64,000 nt of DNA from Silicimonas sp. (lineage in GTDB: Bacteria > Pseudomonadota > Alphaproteobacteria > Rhodobacterales > Rhodobacteraceae). Location of the stretch: contig JAJEFO010000086.1 of NCBI GenBank assembly GCA_022820365.1, forward strand, positions 1 to 64,000, written 5' to 3'. The notes under the pieces were generated by a model that was not told where the DNA came from, did not search any database, and saw only the letters and a list, made by a program, of their open reading frames with translations. Shown in pieces: positions 25,726-33,743 of this stretch. Position 1 is the stretch's first letter; each line of letters opens with the position of its first letter. The position numbers and the translations under genes are program-made.

Positions 25726-26142
25726 TCATTCTCTGCGGGGCACCCTACTTGTGCGGTTCTTGCGCCCTGCATCAATGAACGCGCCAAGGACTTTGTCGGC
25801 GAACACGGGGCTGAATGACCCGCGTCGCCCGTCCGGGTCAAAATGGAATGACTTTTCCAGAATGTCGTGGTTGTACTCGTCCAGCACCACCCACAACCTC
25901 AAGTCAGAGGCAAGTCCTGCGCGCTTTAGCTCGATCTGGGGAATTTCCATTGCAAGCCGATCAGCGCCCGGCTCCCTTGTCGTGACAGGCAATATGAACA
26001 AGTTGGTGAACCCATCCTTGTCAACTGCGATTGCGACAAGCGCAGTCGGGCGGGGTTTGCGACCATCTTCCGCGCCAGCCTCGTACTCACGACGCCAAAG
26101 ATATTCGTAGGTCCAAACGTCCCCCTTCTTGGGCGCCGTCAT
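25726..26142 (-). CDS. PemK/MazF-like toxin of a toxin-antitoxin pair
   Basis: A 138-residue protein with the MazF/PemK outline: an N-terminal KKGDVWTYEYLW strand, GRKPRPTALVAIAV, a strand ILPVTT and WVVLDEYNHD. It is recognisably related to the toxin at 55264-55689 (shared YLW, G-x-x-RP-x-x-LVA, LP-[IV]T, W-V-[IV]-x-[DS]-E-[HY]-N), which helps the call. The start overlaps the antitoxin stop by four bases (ATGA). Expected activity is sequence-specific RNA cleavage; this is inferred from the fold, and the catalytic residues are not certain. Confidence 0.75.
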   Translation of the reverse strand: MTAPKKGDVWTYEYLWRREYEAGAEDGRKPRPTALVAIAVDKDGFTNLFILPVTTREPGADRLAMEIPQIELKRAGLASDLRLWVVLDEYNHDILEKSFHFDPDGRRGSFSPVFADKVLGAFIDAGRKNRTSRVPRRE

Positions 26143-26384
26143 TGCCGGTCCTCATCGGCTTGGCCCGTGTATGCCGCCTCCAGCATCTCCAGATGCTCGG
26201 CGGGCATTTCCTCCACCGCATAGGCTTCCCGTTCATCCCTTTGGAAACGCAGTTCGTAATCACGGATGCTCATCAATACGTACCGGGGTTTCTTGTGCCT
26301 GGTGATTGTGACAGGCGCTTGGCTCGCAGCGTGAAGAACATCACCAATCGTCTGCTTCAGGTCGGTCGATGGGAAAGAACGCAT
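26139..26384 (-). CDS. Phd/YefM-type antitoxin
   Basis: An 81-residue antitoxin preceding the PemK/MazF-like toxin. MRSFPSTDLKQTIGDVLHAA and APVTITRHKKPRYVLMSIRD form the Phd/YefM DNA-binding core; the acidic C-terminal segment (EEMPAEHLEMLEAAYTG) would wrap the toxin. I chose the ATG at 26382-26384 because GGAG lies seven bases upstream and because the longer open frame upstream runs through the promoter and operator. Likely autorepressor through the palindrome at 26396-26416. Confidence 0.85.
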   Translation of the reverse strand: MRSFPSTDLKQTIGDVLHAASQAPVTITRHKKPRYVLMSIRDYELRFQRDEREAYAVEEMPAEHLEMLEAAYTGQADEDRQ

Positions 26385-26395
26385 ATCATGTCTCC

Positions 26396-26416
26396 ATTTG
26401 TCTAAAATAGACAAAT
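26396..26416 (-). promoter_or_regulatory. Operator of the Phd/PemK-like toxin-antitoxin operon
   Basis: ATTTGTCTA at 26396-26404 and TAGACAAAT at 26408-26416 form a perfect 9-bp inverted repeat around AAA. A further half-site TAGACAA lies at 26426-26432. The palindrome overlaps the -10 box of the promoter and ends about 12 bases before the antitoxin start, so binding would block transcription, as expected for antitoxin autoregulation. Confidence 0.8.
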
Positions 26417-26432
26417 AAGGCATTTTAGACAA
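26404..26432 (-). promoter_or_regulatory. Promoter of the toxin-antitoxin operon
   Basis: On the minus strand TTGTCT (26432-26427) and TATTTT (26409-26404) are separated by exactly 17 bases, a good sigma-70-type promoter. The -35 box falls inside the extra half-site and the -10 box inside the main palindrome. Confidence 0.6.
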
Positions 26433-26780
26433 GCTGGATTTTTCCTGAAGCGGCAGATGACACAGAAGTTCGAAGTCGGCCTGTGCAAACCGAGGACCCA
26501 TGTTGGCCGTCGCGCGATGCAGAGAGAAGGATTTGCTGATGAAGCCACCGCGATTTTCGGTCGTTGGACGAGTGACGAGCAAAGGCCCATCGAAGACGAA
26601 TTCAACTCTTGCCCACGAATTCGGCTCTCGGCCAGGAGCCGATCCTGTCCAAGCCATCAGGTATTCAGGCGATGCAATCGAAACGCGTCGCGGTTCGGGG
26701 CATCCCGGCGCGGCCGCACGGTTGCGCCGGCCAAGAGAGATGTTAGGGAAATGCAGATCACAAATGCCGGGAGAGCGCCT

Positions 26781-27773
26781 GTGACAAACCCCATGCCATC
26801 GACCATGCGCGCCATAACGGTTCGCGAACCCGGCGGGCCGGACGTACTCGAAGTCTCGGAATGCCCTCTGCCCCGACCTGCCCCGAACCAAATCCTGGCA
26901 AAAGTGACTGCGGCTGGAGTGAACGGACCCGACCTCCTGCAACGGCAGGGAAACTATCCCCCGCCAGAAGGCGCTTCGGAGCTTCTTGGCCTAGAGATTT
27001 CGGGGACGGTGGCCGTAGTCGGGGAAGAGGCTTCCCGTTGGCGCATCGGCGACAGGATATGCGCCCTGACCCACGGGGGCGGCTACGCGGAATACGTGGC
27101 CATCGACGCCAATCATTGCCTGCCCCTTCCTGAAGGGATGCCAGAAATCGACGCGGCGGGTCTGCCCGAGACCTACTTCACCGTCTGGAGCAACGTGTTT
27201 CTTGGCCACCACGTGAGCGAGGGATCGCTTCTGCTGGTTCATGGCGGCGCCGGCGGCATCGGCTCCACTGCGGTGCAGCTCGGACGTGCCATGGGCCTCA
27301 GGGTGTTTGCCACCGTGTCCAGCGCTGACGCAGCCGAGTTCGTGCTCGGACTTGGCGCGGAACGGGCCATCAACTACCGCGAGGAGGACTTTGTCAATGT
27401 CTGCCGCGAGGCCGACGGCGCCGACGTCATCCTGGACATCGTGGGCGGCGACTACATCGCGCGCAATTTCAAGGCCGCGCGCCATGACGGACGGATCATC
27501 CAGTTGGCCTTTCGAACAGGGTCCAAGCTCGAGATCAACCTGATGCCGATAATGCTGAAACGCCTGCAATACGCCGGTTCAACGCTTCGCTCGCGCCCCG
27601 CCGAATTCAAGGCAAAGATCGCAGCAGAACTCGAGAGCGCCGTCTGGCCGAAATTCGCGTCGGGCGAGGTCAGACCGGTGACTCACTCCGTCCTGCCGCT
27701 TGACCGGGCGGCTGAGGCGCATCGTCTCATGGAAAGCGCACGCCACCGGGGCAAGATTCTCCTGGCCCCGTGA
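26781..27773 (+). CDS. Zinc-free quinone oxidoreductase-like MDR protein
   Basis: A 330-residue medium-chain dehydrogenase/reductase close to NADPH:quinone oxidoreductase (PIG3/Qor type). The N-terminal domain begins MRAITVREPGGPDVLEV, the substrate region is NGPDLLQRQGNYPPP, and the NADP-binding motif is HGGAGGIGSTAVQLGRAMG. The zinc-binding cysteines of alcohol dehydrogenases are absent. I chose the GTG at 26781 because GGGAGAG lies seven bases upstream; ATGs at 26793 and 26805 are alternatives. Likely substrates are quinones or enones. It is followed 79 bases later by an SDR gene on the same strand. Confidence 0.88.
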   Translation: MTNPMPSTMRAITVREPGGPDVLEVSECPLPRPAPNQILAKVTAAGVNGPDLLQRQGNYPPPEGASELLGLEISGTVAVVGEEASRWRIGDRICALTHGGGYAEYVAIDANHCLPLPEGMPEIDAAGLPETYFTVWSNVFLGHHVSEGSLLLVHGGAGGIGSTAVQLGRAMGLRVFATVSSADAAEFVLGLGAERAINYREEDFVNVCREADGADVILDIVGGDYIARNFKAARHDGRIIQLAFRTGSKLEINLMPIMLKRLQYAGSTLRSRPAEFKAKIAAELESAVWPKFASGEVRPVTHSVLPLDRAAEAHRLMESARHRGKILLAP

Positions 27774-27852
27774 AGCTGCAACGGGTCCTGGAAGCGCGCG
27801 GGCGCCACCGCCGAGGCATGCTGGTCACAATTCGGAACATCGAGGTAGCGTC

Positions 27853-28605
27853 ATGAACTCCGCCAGATATCCATCGCTCGAAAGCGTACCGGTCTTGGTG
27901 ACCGGCGGCGCCACGGGGATAGGCGCGAACATTGTTCGTGCCTTTCACGGTCAAGAGGCGCGCATTGCGTTCATCGATGTTCAGGACCAGCCTTCCTATG
28001 CTCTGACCAAGGCACTTCCAGGGGCGGTTTACCGGCATGCGGACGTCACGGACATCCCGGCGCTTCAGGACGCGATCGCCGACATTGCGCAAGAGATAGG
28101 GACGATCCGGGTGCTGGTGAACAATGCCGCGAACGACAAGCGCGAGGCGGTGGAGGACGTGACGGTCGCCGACTGGGATGTCGCACAGGCAATCAACCTT
28201 CGCCCGCAGTTCTTTGCCGCCCAGGCAGTACGGCCCGGGATGGCCGACGCAGGCGGTGGCTCAATCATCAACTTCTCGTCCATCGCCTGGCGTCTCGGCC
28301 ACGGGGACATGACGCCATACACGACGGCCAAGGCGGCGGTGCTCGGATTGACAAATGCGCTTGCCGACGCGTTCGGGGACGACAACATTCGCGTCAATGC
28401 CATCGAACCAGGAGCCGTGATGACAGAGCGTCAGCGCGAGCTCTGGTTCAAGACCGAGGAAGAAGTCGACGCAGTCGTAGCCCGGCAGCTCATCAAGCGC
28501 GTTTTGTGCGGCGAAGACATTGCGCACATGGTGCTGTTCCTGGCATCAGACGAGGCGCAGATGATCACCAAGCAGTCTTTTGCGGTAAACGGCGGCCTTG
28601 TTTGA
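27853..28605 (+). CDS. Short-chain dehydrogenase/reductase (SDR)
   Basis: A 250-residue classical SDR. The NAD-binding motif is VTGGATGIGANI, D is present in the acidic position (FIDVQD), NNAAND replaces NNAG, the catalytic Ser is in NFSSIAW and the Tyr/Lys pair is YTTAK. The C-terminal FAVNGGLV is the usual tail. GAGG lies seven bases before the ATG. The sequence resembles sugar or polyol dehydrogenases (xylose- or arabinose-dehydrogenase-like), but the substrate is not certain. The gene converges on skp. Confidence 0.88.
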   Translation: MNSARYPSLESVPVLVTGGATGIGANIVRAFHGQEARIAFIDVQDQPSYALTKALPGAVYRHADVTDIPALQDAIADIAQEIGTIRVLVNNAANDKREAVEDVTVADWDVAQAINLRPQFFAAQAVRPGMADAGGGSIINFSSIAWRLGHGDMTPYTTAKAAVLGLTNALADAFGDDNIRVNAIEPGAVMTERQRELWFKTEEEVDAVVARQLIKRVLCGEDIAHMVLFLASDEAQMITKQSFAVNGGLV

Positions 28606-28727
28606 GCGCAGCCAGTCAATCGAGACGCCAGCGCGGTCGTGAGCCCTGGTCGGCTTTGCGGATCGCGGATTCGAGGACACGCAGCTCTCCAGATTTCTGG
28701 GCCATGCCACGATGAATGACGGTGTGC

Positions 28728-29291
28728 CTACTCGCCTTCTTCGCCTGCAGCCTGGTTTATGCGCCGGATCGCCTCGTCGGTAATGTCGATGGCGTCTGCG
28801 GACGCAACCACTTCGCGGAGATCCAAGACGACAAACGCACCTCTTGCGCGCACGATGTCGGAAATGATGCCTGCAGCATCACGAAGAAAATTGCGCCGCG
28901 CCTCTTCTCGTGCGCGGTTCAGAAGCCGCCCTTTCTCGTCCTGTTCGGCGCGGAGCTTCTGGACTCGGGCGTCGAAGGCATTCGCAAGATCCCGGAATTC
29001 CTCGGGCGGCAGTTCTGCACGCAGATCGGTCAGCTCCCGCTCCTCCGCAATGAGCTCGTTCTGGATCCGCTGGTTTTCCGCGACAAGCTTCTGGGCCTCG
29101 CGCTCAATCTCGGCCAGCACGGACGCACCCGGACGCGTCTCTTTCAGCAACCTGTCCTGGTCAATCGTCAGGACCGGCGCTGCAACCTGCGCGGAAACGG
29201 CACCGGAAAGCAGGCAGGCGCCCGCGACGAGGCCCGCAAGAAGCAGCTTAGAAGCGCGTGGAAATCGTAATATCGAAACTGTTGGTCTCAT
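28728..29291 (-). CDS. skp: OmpH/Skp-family periplasmic chaperone
   Basis: A 187-residue periplasmic chaperone that holds unfolded outer-membrane proteins for BamA. Residues about 1-35 form a signal peptide (KLLLAGLVAGACLLSGAVSA then Q). The rest is mainly a coiled coil (EIEREAQKLVAENQRIQNEL and ELTDLRAELPPEEFRDLANA), and the end VVLDLREVVASADAIDITDE matches the family. With the ATG at 29289-29291 it overlaps the end of bamA by 44 bases; this is the only ATG that supplies a full signal peptide. Downstream lpxD/fabZ, usual neighbours elsewhere, are not present. Confidence 0.88.
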   Translation of the reverse strand: MRPTVSILRFPRASKLLLAGLVAGACLLSGAVSAQVAAPVLTIDQDRLLKETRPGASVLAEIEREAQKLVAENQRIQNELIAEERELTDLRAELPPEEFRDLANAFDARVQKLRAEQDEKGRLLNRAREEARRNFLRDAAGIISDIVRARGAFVVLDLREVVASADAIDITDEAIRRINQAAGEEGE

Positions 29292-31584
29292 CCAGCTCGC
29301 TCTTGTCCAGAGGCCTGCTGAAGTCCATGCGCAACGGGCCGATCGGCGTGTCCCAAAGCAGTCCGAATCCAACTGCCGACCTGAGATCAAAGGAGTCGTC
29401 CACCAGCACGCAGTTTGAAATCGGCGTGCCGTCGCTGCCATAGCAGCGTCCTCCCATCCTGTCGTCGAGACTCCAAAGCGAACCGGCGTCCGCGAAGATG
29501 CTGCCGATCAGTCCGTACTCGGAGGGAAGGCCCAAGGGAAATTCGGCTTCGAGGCGCGCGGCAACGTACCTGTTGCCGCCGAGCACATCATTCGAGGTGT
29601 TGTCCGAGAGATCGCGAGGACCGATTCCACGCGAGTTGAATCCCCGTACCTGCCGGGACGACAGGAAAAACCGGTCGGTCACATGCGAAATCGTGCCACT
29701 TAACGAATGGAGCGCCCCGCCCTCCAGGGTTGCGCGCAACGTGACTTCCTCGCTGAAGGCATCTCGTTCGGCTACTGCACGCGCCGTTGTCTTGACGAAT
29801 TTCACGTCGCCTCCGAGGCCGGCAAATTCCTGGCCGAACGTCAGCCGAACGCCCCGGTTTGGATTCAGGCCTCCGCGCAAGAGATCCAGAGTGTACGTGA
29901 ACCCGACTGAGCTTCGAAACAGCTTGCCCAGTTCACTGTCCTTCTGGATGATCGGCGACGCGTCACTCGCGATGTTCCGGAGCGATTCCGACGCCGCCTG
30001 ATAATACACCGAGAGGCGCGAGTTTTCTCCGATCGGAAAGCCAAGCTGGGGAGAAAAGCTGGTAACACGCGTGTCGTAGCTCGCGTTTGCGAAGTCTGTC
30101 GCCACGTGCCTGAGGCTGAACCCAAGGGATACGTCGCGTCCGAGGAATGCCGGCTCGGTGAACGACAGCGTCGTGCGTGCATCGTCGGTTCCGGATTCGA
30201 TACGGAAGGCCAGCGACTGGCCACGGCCAAGAAAGTTCCGCTCCGAAAAGTTGACTGCAAGCGCAAATCCGGAGTCATCGTTGTAGGTGCCGCCGAACGA
30301 CAACAATCCGGTGGGCTGCTCCTCCACATCGACGTCCACGATGATCTGGTCGGGTCTGGTGCCGGGGCGGGTGTCCACCGCCGCGGTTCGGAAAAACCCG
30401 AGCGCCCGTATTCGTTCAGCTGCGTTGCGAATCTCGCGCGGATTGAATGGATCGCCCTCCACCGTCGTGAACTGGCGGCGGATAACCCTGTCCAGCGTGG
30501 TCTGGTTGCCGCTGATGTCGATGCGCTCCACGAAAATTCGGGGCCCGCGCACAAGCGCAAACTCGACGTCGAGCGAAAGATCGCGTTCGTTTCGGGTGAT
30601 GACTGGGTCGACGCGCAGGAAATCGAACCCCTGCTGCAGGGCAAGTCGCTCCAGACGCGCGATCTGCTCGTCAACCAAGGTCGGCGACCAGGTGTTTCCG
30701 GAACGGATGCGCAGAGCGCCTTCGTAGTCCGGAAGATCGGTATCTTCAAACTCGCTCGAAAGCGTAATCTCGCCAACAGAGTACTTCTGGCCCTCGCGAA
30801 TCGTGAACGTCACGAATGTCGCGTCGCGCTCGCGCGAAAGTTCCACGGAGGTGTCGAGAATCTGGATGTCGACATAACCGCGCGAGCGATAGAAATCGAC
30901 GAGGAGCTGGCGGTCAAAGGCAATCCGCTCAGGAACGTATGAGTCGCTGCTGATAATTGCGCGAAGGAAGCCAGCCTGCTTCGTGCTGATCGCCCTGCGC
31001 AGCCGACGGTCCGAGTAGGCCCTGTTGCCGACAAAGCTGATCCGCTCATTCTCGACCACCCTGCCCTCGCTGACTTCGAAGACGAGGTCGACGCGATTCT
31101 CCGAACGGCGGATGATCTTCGGCGTCACGCGCGCGGCCAGCCTGGCCGCGGTGGCATAGGTGTCCGCTATTGCCGCGGCATCCGCCTCGGCGACTGCGGG
31201 CGTGTAGACCCTGCGCGCTTCCGACGTGACGACCCCGAGAAGCACGTCGTCGGAAAGGCGACGGTTACCTTCAACGGTCACGACGTTTACGGTCGGGCGC
31301 TCCACCACGACGATCCTGAGGCCATTGCTCGTCGGAATGATCTCGGCGGTCTCGAAGTGTCCCGAGGCCATGACGCCTTGAACGGCCTCGTTGATTTCGC
31401 TGTTGCTGAACGTGCGGCCCGGCGTGAGGCCCGTAAATTCAATGATCGATTCCGCCGGCAGCCGGGCATTGCCTTCGACAGTGATGCTGTCCACCCGAAT
31501 TTGGGCTGAAACTGCTGTGCAGAACGACGCAAGCAGCACCGCAAAAAGGACATGTCGCAGAAAACAGGAGGCAAGCCTGAACAT
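29248..31584 (-). CDS. bamA: Outer membrane protein assembly factor BamA
   Basis: Central component of the beta-barrel assembly machine, 778 residues. Residues 1-28 are a signal peptide (VLFAVLLASFCTAVSA). Five POTRA domains follow (IRVDSITVEGNARLPAESI, VNVVTVEGNRRLSDD, ISFVGNRAYSDRRL, YSVGEITLS, FVERIDISGNQTTLDRVI). The barrel has the conserved loop-6 motif VRGFNSRGIGP and the protein ends in Phe (SFDITISTRF), as needed for barrel insertion. The start at 31582-31584 is chosen for the signal peptide, with GGGG upstream. It is now separated from rseP by the nitrile hydratase genes and must have its own promoter in 31585-32029. Confidence 0.97.
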   Translation of the reverse strand: MFRLASCFLRHVLFAVLLASFCTAVSAQIRVDSITVEGNARLPAESIIEFTGLTPGRTFSNSEINEAVQGVMASGHFETAEIIPTSNGLRIVVVERPTVNVVTVEGNRRLSDDVLLGVVTSEARRVYTPAVAEADAAAIADTYATAARLAARVTPKIIRRSENRVDLVFEVSEGRVVENERISFVGNRAYSDRRLRRAISTKQAGFLRAIISSDSYVPERIAFDRQLLVDFYRSRGYVDIQILDTSVELSRERDATFVTFTIREGQKYSVGEITLSSEFEDTDLPDYEGALRIRSGNTWSPTLVDEQIARLERLALQQGFDFLRVDPVITRNERDLSLDVEFALVRGPRIFVERIDISGNQTTLDRVIRRQFTTVEGDPFNPREIRNAAERIRALGFFRTAAVDTRPGTRPDQIIVDVDVEEQPTGLLSFGGTYNDDSGFALAVNFSERNFLGRGQSLAFRIESGTDDARTTLSFTEPAFLGRDVSLGFSLRHVATDFANASYDTRVTSFSPQLGFPIGENSRLSVYYQAASESLRNIASDASPIIQKDSELGKLFRSSVGFTYTLDLLRGGLNPNRGVRLTFGQEFAGLGGDVKFVKTTARAVAERDAFSEEVTLRATLEGGALHSLSGTISHVTDRFFLSSRQVRGFNSRGIGPRDLSDNTSNDVLGGNRYVAARLEAEFPLGLPSEYGLIGSIFADAGSLWSLDDRMGGRCYGSDGTPISNCVLVDDSFDLRSAVGFGLLWDTPIGPLRMDFSRPLDKSELDETNSFDITISTRF

Positions 31585-32029
31585 TTTTTTCCCCAGGTTC
31601 AGAAGTCTCCGCCCGTCACTAGAGGGATTCTCCGGGCCTGTCAAAAGGTCGCGCGAAGCTCCGAATGCGCCGTCGCCTTCAATCGATCTGGCAAGCGCCC
31701 TGGCAAGCCGAACTGGCACGCCGAAGCACCTGGCGCGCCACGCCGACCAACCACATCTGGCAAGCGCGGTGAGTGACTTCGTGTGCAGCCTCAACGCTCC
31801 GCGAAGTATCCTGCTCCAACTTGCTGCAGCCGGCGGGCTGTTGTCACTGCTCGCTCACCTCTTGGGCCAGTTCACCTCTTGGGCCAATACCGTTACCGAT
31901 TCCTTCTTGATCGGCGCGGCAAGGCTGCCTGAGCACCTGTTGCACCGTGCCTGAAGGATCGTTAGGTGACGGATTGGAGACGATGCGCAGCGTTGTGCTG
32001 AAGGTCACGCCGAAGGAGCGGAACGGGTC
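31585..32029. other. Divergent intergenic region between bamA and the nitrile hydratase operon
   Basis: 445 bases without a supported gene. It must hold the bamA promoter on the minus strand and the nitrile hydratase promoter on the plus strand. It contains the 17-base tandem repeat at 31855-31888. No recognisable insertion sequence or tRNA marks the junction. Confidence 0.5.
31855..31888 (+). repeat. Tandem 17-base repeat
   Basis: TCACCTCTTGGGCCAGT at 31855-31871 is followed directly by TCACCTCTTGGGCCAAT at 31872-31888 (16 of 17 identical). Two copies only, probably a slippage duplication; a paired binding site upstream of the nitrile hydratase operon is possible. Confidence 0.8.
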
Positions 32030-32653
32030 ATGGATAGCAGCAAGAACGGTCCAGTCTCCGCACACCGTCATCTGCCAGCGGAACCGGAACTGCGCGTAAA
32101 GGCGCTGGAGGAAATCCTCGTGCGCAAGGGGCTGGTCGAGCCCGCGGCCCTAGACGCGATCATCGACATGTACCAGAACCGCATCGGTCCCAGGAACGGC
32201 GCACGGGTCGTGGCGCGGGCATGGTCCGACCCGGACTTTCGGAACGCCCTGCTCGCTGACGCGTCAGACGCGATTGCCGGGATGGGCTATGCAGGGCGTC
32301 AGGGCGAACACATTACCGCCGTTGAGAATACGGCGAACACGCACAACATCGTCGTTTGCACGCTCTGCTCTTGTTACCCTTGGCCGCTTCTTGGCATTCC
32401 GCCCGGCTGGTACAAGTCCGACGAATATCGTGCCCGCGCGGTCCGCGAGCCGCGCAAGGTGCTTGCGGAGTTCGGCGTGACGCTGCCCGAGGACAAGGCC
32501 GTCCGCGTTTGGGACTCGACTGCCGAGATGCGCTACATCGTGGTCCCCGAACGCCCGTCCGGCAGTGCGGGAATGGACGAGGACGCGCTTGCCGAACTGG
32601 TTACCCGCGACAGCATGATCGGGACTGGCCTGCCGATGGAACCGCAGCGATGA
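32030..32653 (+). CDS. nthA: Nitrile hydratase alpha subunit, cobalt type
   Basis: Catalytic subunit that hydrates nitriles to amides. 207 residues. The metal-binding claw is [11 protein letters not shown] with C110, C113, S114 and C115; Thr at the second position (CTLCSC) indicates the low-spin cobalt class, whereas iron enzymes have CSLCSC. The N-terminal helices and the [18 protein letters not shown] segment are typical. The alpha-beta-accessory order is typical of one nitrile hydratase class. The start is ATG at 32030 with GGAG eleven bases upstream. The stop overlaps the beta-subunit start (ATGA). Confidence 0.95.
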   Translation: MDSSKNGPVSAHRHLPAEPELRVKALEEILVRKGLVEPAALDAIIDMYQNRIGPRNGARVVARAWSDPDFRNALLADASDAIAGMGYAGRQGEHITAVENTANTHNIVVCTLCSCYPWPLLGIPPGWYKSDEYRARAVREPRKVLAEFGVTLPEDKAVRVWDSTAEMRYIVVPERPSGSAGMDEDALAELVTRDSMIGTGLPMEPQR

Positions 32654-33330
32654 CCCGCGTTCACGACATGGGGGGCCGGTTCGGCTATGGAGCTGTCTTG
32701 CCTGAACCTGATGAGACGGTCTTTGAGGAGGCTTGGCACTCACGCGCTCTTGCCCTGACGCTGGCGGCCGGAGCCTTGGGTCACTGGAACATCGACATGT
32801 CCCGCCATGCGCGCGAACGGCTGCATCCGCGGGAGTATGCGCGGTTTTCATATTTCGAGAAGTGGTTGGCAGCACTAGCGAACCTCCTCGTGGAGACCGG
32901 GGAAGTTGAAGACAGCGACCTGCTGCCTGGCGGCGGTGGCCAGACTCCCAAACCCCTGTCTTCACGTGCGTTGAGGGCAGAAAATGTAAGCGACCTTCTT
33001 GGCCGCGGATCTCCGACAACTCGGGATTGGCAGGGATCGGCACGATTTTCTGTCGGGGATTCGGTCCGCGCGCACCGCCTGGCGGAGAACAGGCTGGTGC
33101 CGGGCGGTCATACGCGACTGCCGGCCTATGCTGCGGGAGCCTGCGGACGCGTGCTCCGTCACCATGGCTTCCACGTTTTTCCCGACAGCAACGCCCATGG
33201 CCTCGGAGAAGCGCCGCAGCCGCTCTACGCGGTTGCGTTTCCGGCGGCAGAACTATGGGTCAACCCGGAACATCCGCACGACGAGGTCGTTCTGGATCTC
33301 TGGGAATCCTATCTCGAGCCAATGCCATGA
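32650..33330 (+). CDS. nthB: Nitrile hydratase beta subunit
   Basis: A 226-residue partner of the alpha subunit. It opens with the family hallmark [13 protein letters not shown], followed by [20 protein letters not shown] and the helix [17 protein letters not shown]. The C-terminal half is the SH3-like barrel ([12 protein letters not shown] and [15 protein letters not shown]), with [20 protein letters not shown] at the end. The start overlaps the alpha stop and the stop overlaps the accessory-gene start, both as ATGA, giving strict coupling of the three genes. Confidence 0.95.
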   Translation: MTRVHDMGGRFGYGAVLPEPDETVFEEAWHSRALALTLAAGALGHWNIDMSRHARERLHPREYARFSYFEKWLAALANLLVETGEVEDSDLLPGGGGQTPKPLSSRALRAENVSDLLGRGSPTTRDWQGSARFSVGDSVRAHRLAENRLVPGGHTRLPAYAAGACGRVLRHHGFHVFPDSNAHGLGEAPQPLYAVAFPAAELWVNPEHPHDEVVLDLWESYLEPMP

Positions 33331-33647
33331 CACCGGGCTCCGAGCCGGATTTCGACGCACCATGGCACGCTCGCGCGTTCGCGCTTGCCGTCGCGGAGAA
33401 CGAGGCAGATCGACTTTCCTGGTCCGACTGGACCGCTCGGCTCGCAGCGACCCTGCGCGATTTCGGGCAATCCCGATCGCTGAACGGTGGGGAGGATTAT
33501 TTTCTCGCGTGGCTTGACACTCTTGAATCAATCCTCGTCGAAGAGGGCAGGATCGAGCGCGGTGAAATTGAGCAGGCAATGGCTGAATTGGCCAAGGCCC
33601 ATGCACATGAACCGCATGATGCTCAAGGGGCCAATTCGTTCAAGTGA
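33327..33647 (+). CDS. Nitrile hydratase accessory protein (cobalt insertion)
   Basis: A 106-residue protein of the nitrile hydratase accessory family, related in sequence to the beta-subunit N-terminus (DFDAPWHARAFALAVAENEA and FLAWLDTLESILVEEG). In cobalt enzymes such proteins load the metal into alpha by subunit swapping. It is coupled to nthB through ATGA. The expected amidase to use the amide product is not in this window, so the product must be handled by a gene elsewhere or the enzyme serves detoxification. Confidence 0.9.
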   Translation: MTPGSEPDFDAPWHARAFALAVAENEADRLSWSDWTARLAATLRDFGQSRSLNGGEDYFLAWLDTLESILVEEGRIERGEIEQAMAELAKAHAHEPHDAQGANSFK

Positions 33648-33743
33648 CGCCCTTTCGAGAGATTTCCACTCCGCAGGGATGCAGGGCGTTGATAGAGCGA
33701 TGCATCCATTGGGAGGTCTTTTGAGCCATGGAGAGACTCGACG

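Larger units (their letters stand above)
26385..26780. other. Divergent region between the antitoxin and the oxidoreductase gene
   Basis: About 400 bases. The first 50 hold the toxin-antitoxin promoter and operator. The remainder has long open frames on both strands but with codon use and composition unlike a gene, and no product I recognise; it may be decayed coding sequence. Confidence 0.5.

Noticed and set aside
26139-26942. 267-residue frame containing the antitoxin
   Set aside because: The N-terminal part runs through the promoter/operator and the start of the oxidoreductase gene; only the last 81 residues are the antitoxin.
28606-28727. Plus-strand reading resembling a recombinase C-terminus (FLGH-A motif)
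   Set aside because: Only about 20 residues and no catalytic Arg or Tyr in context; chance similarity.
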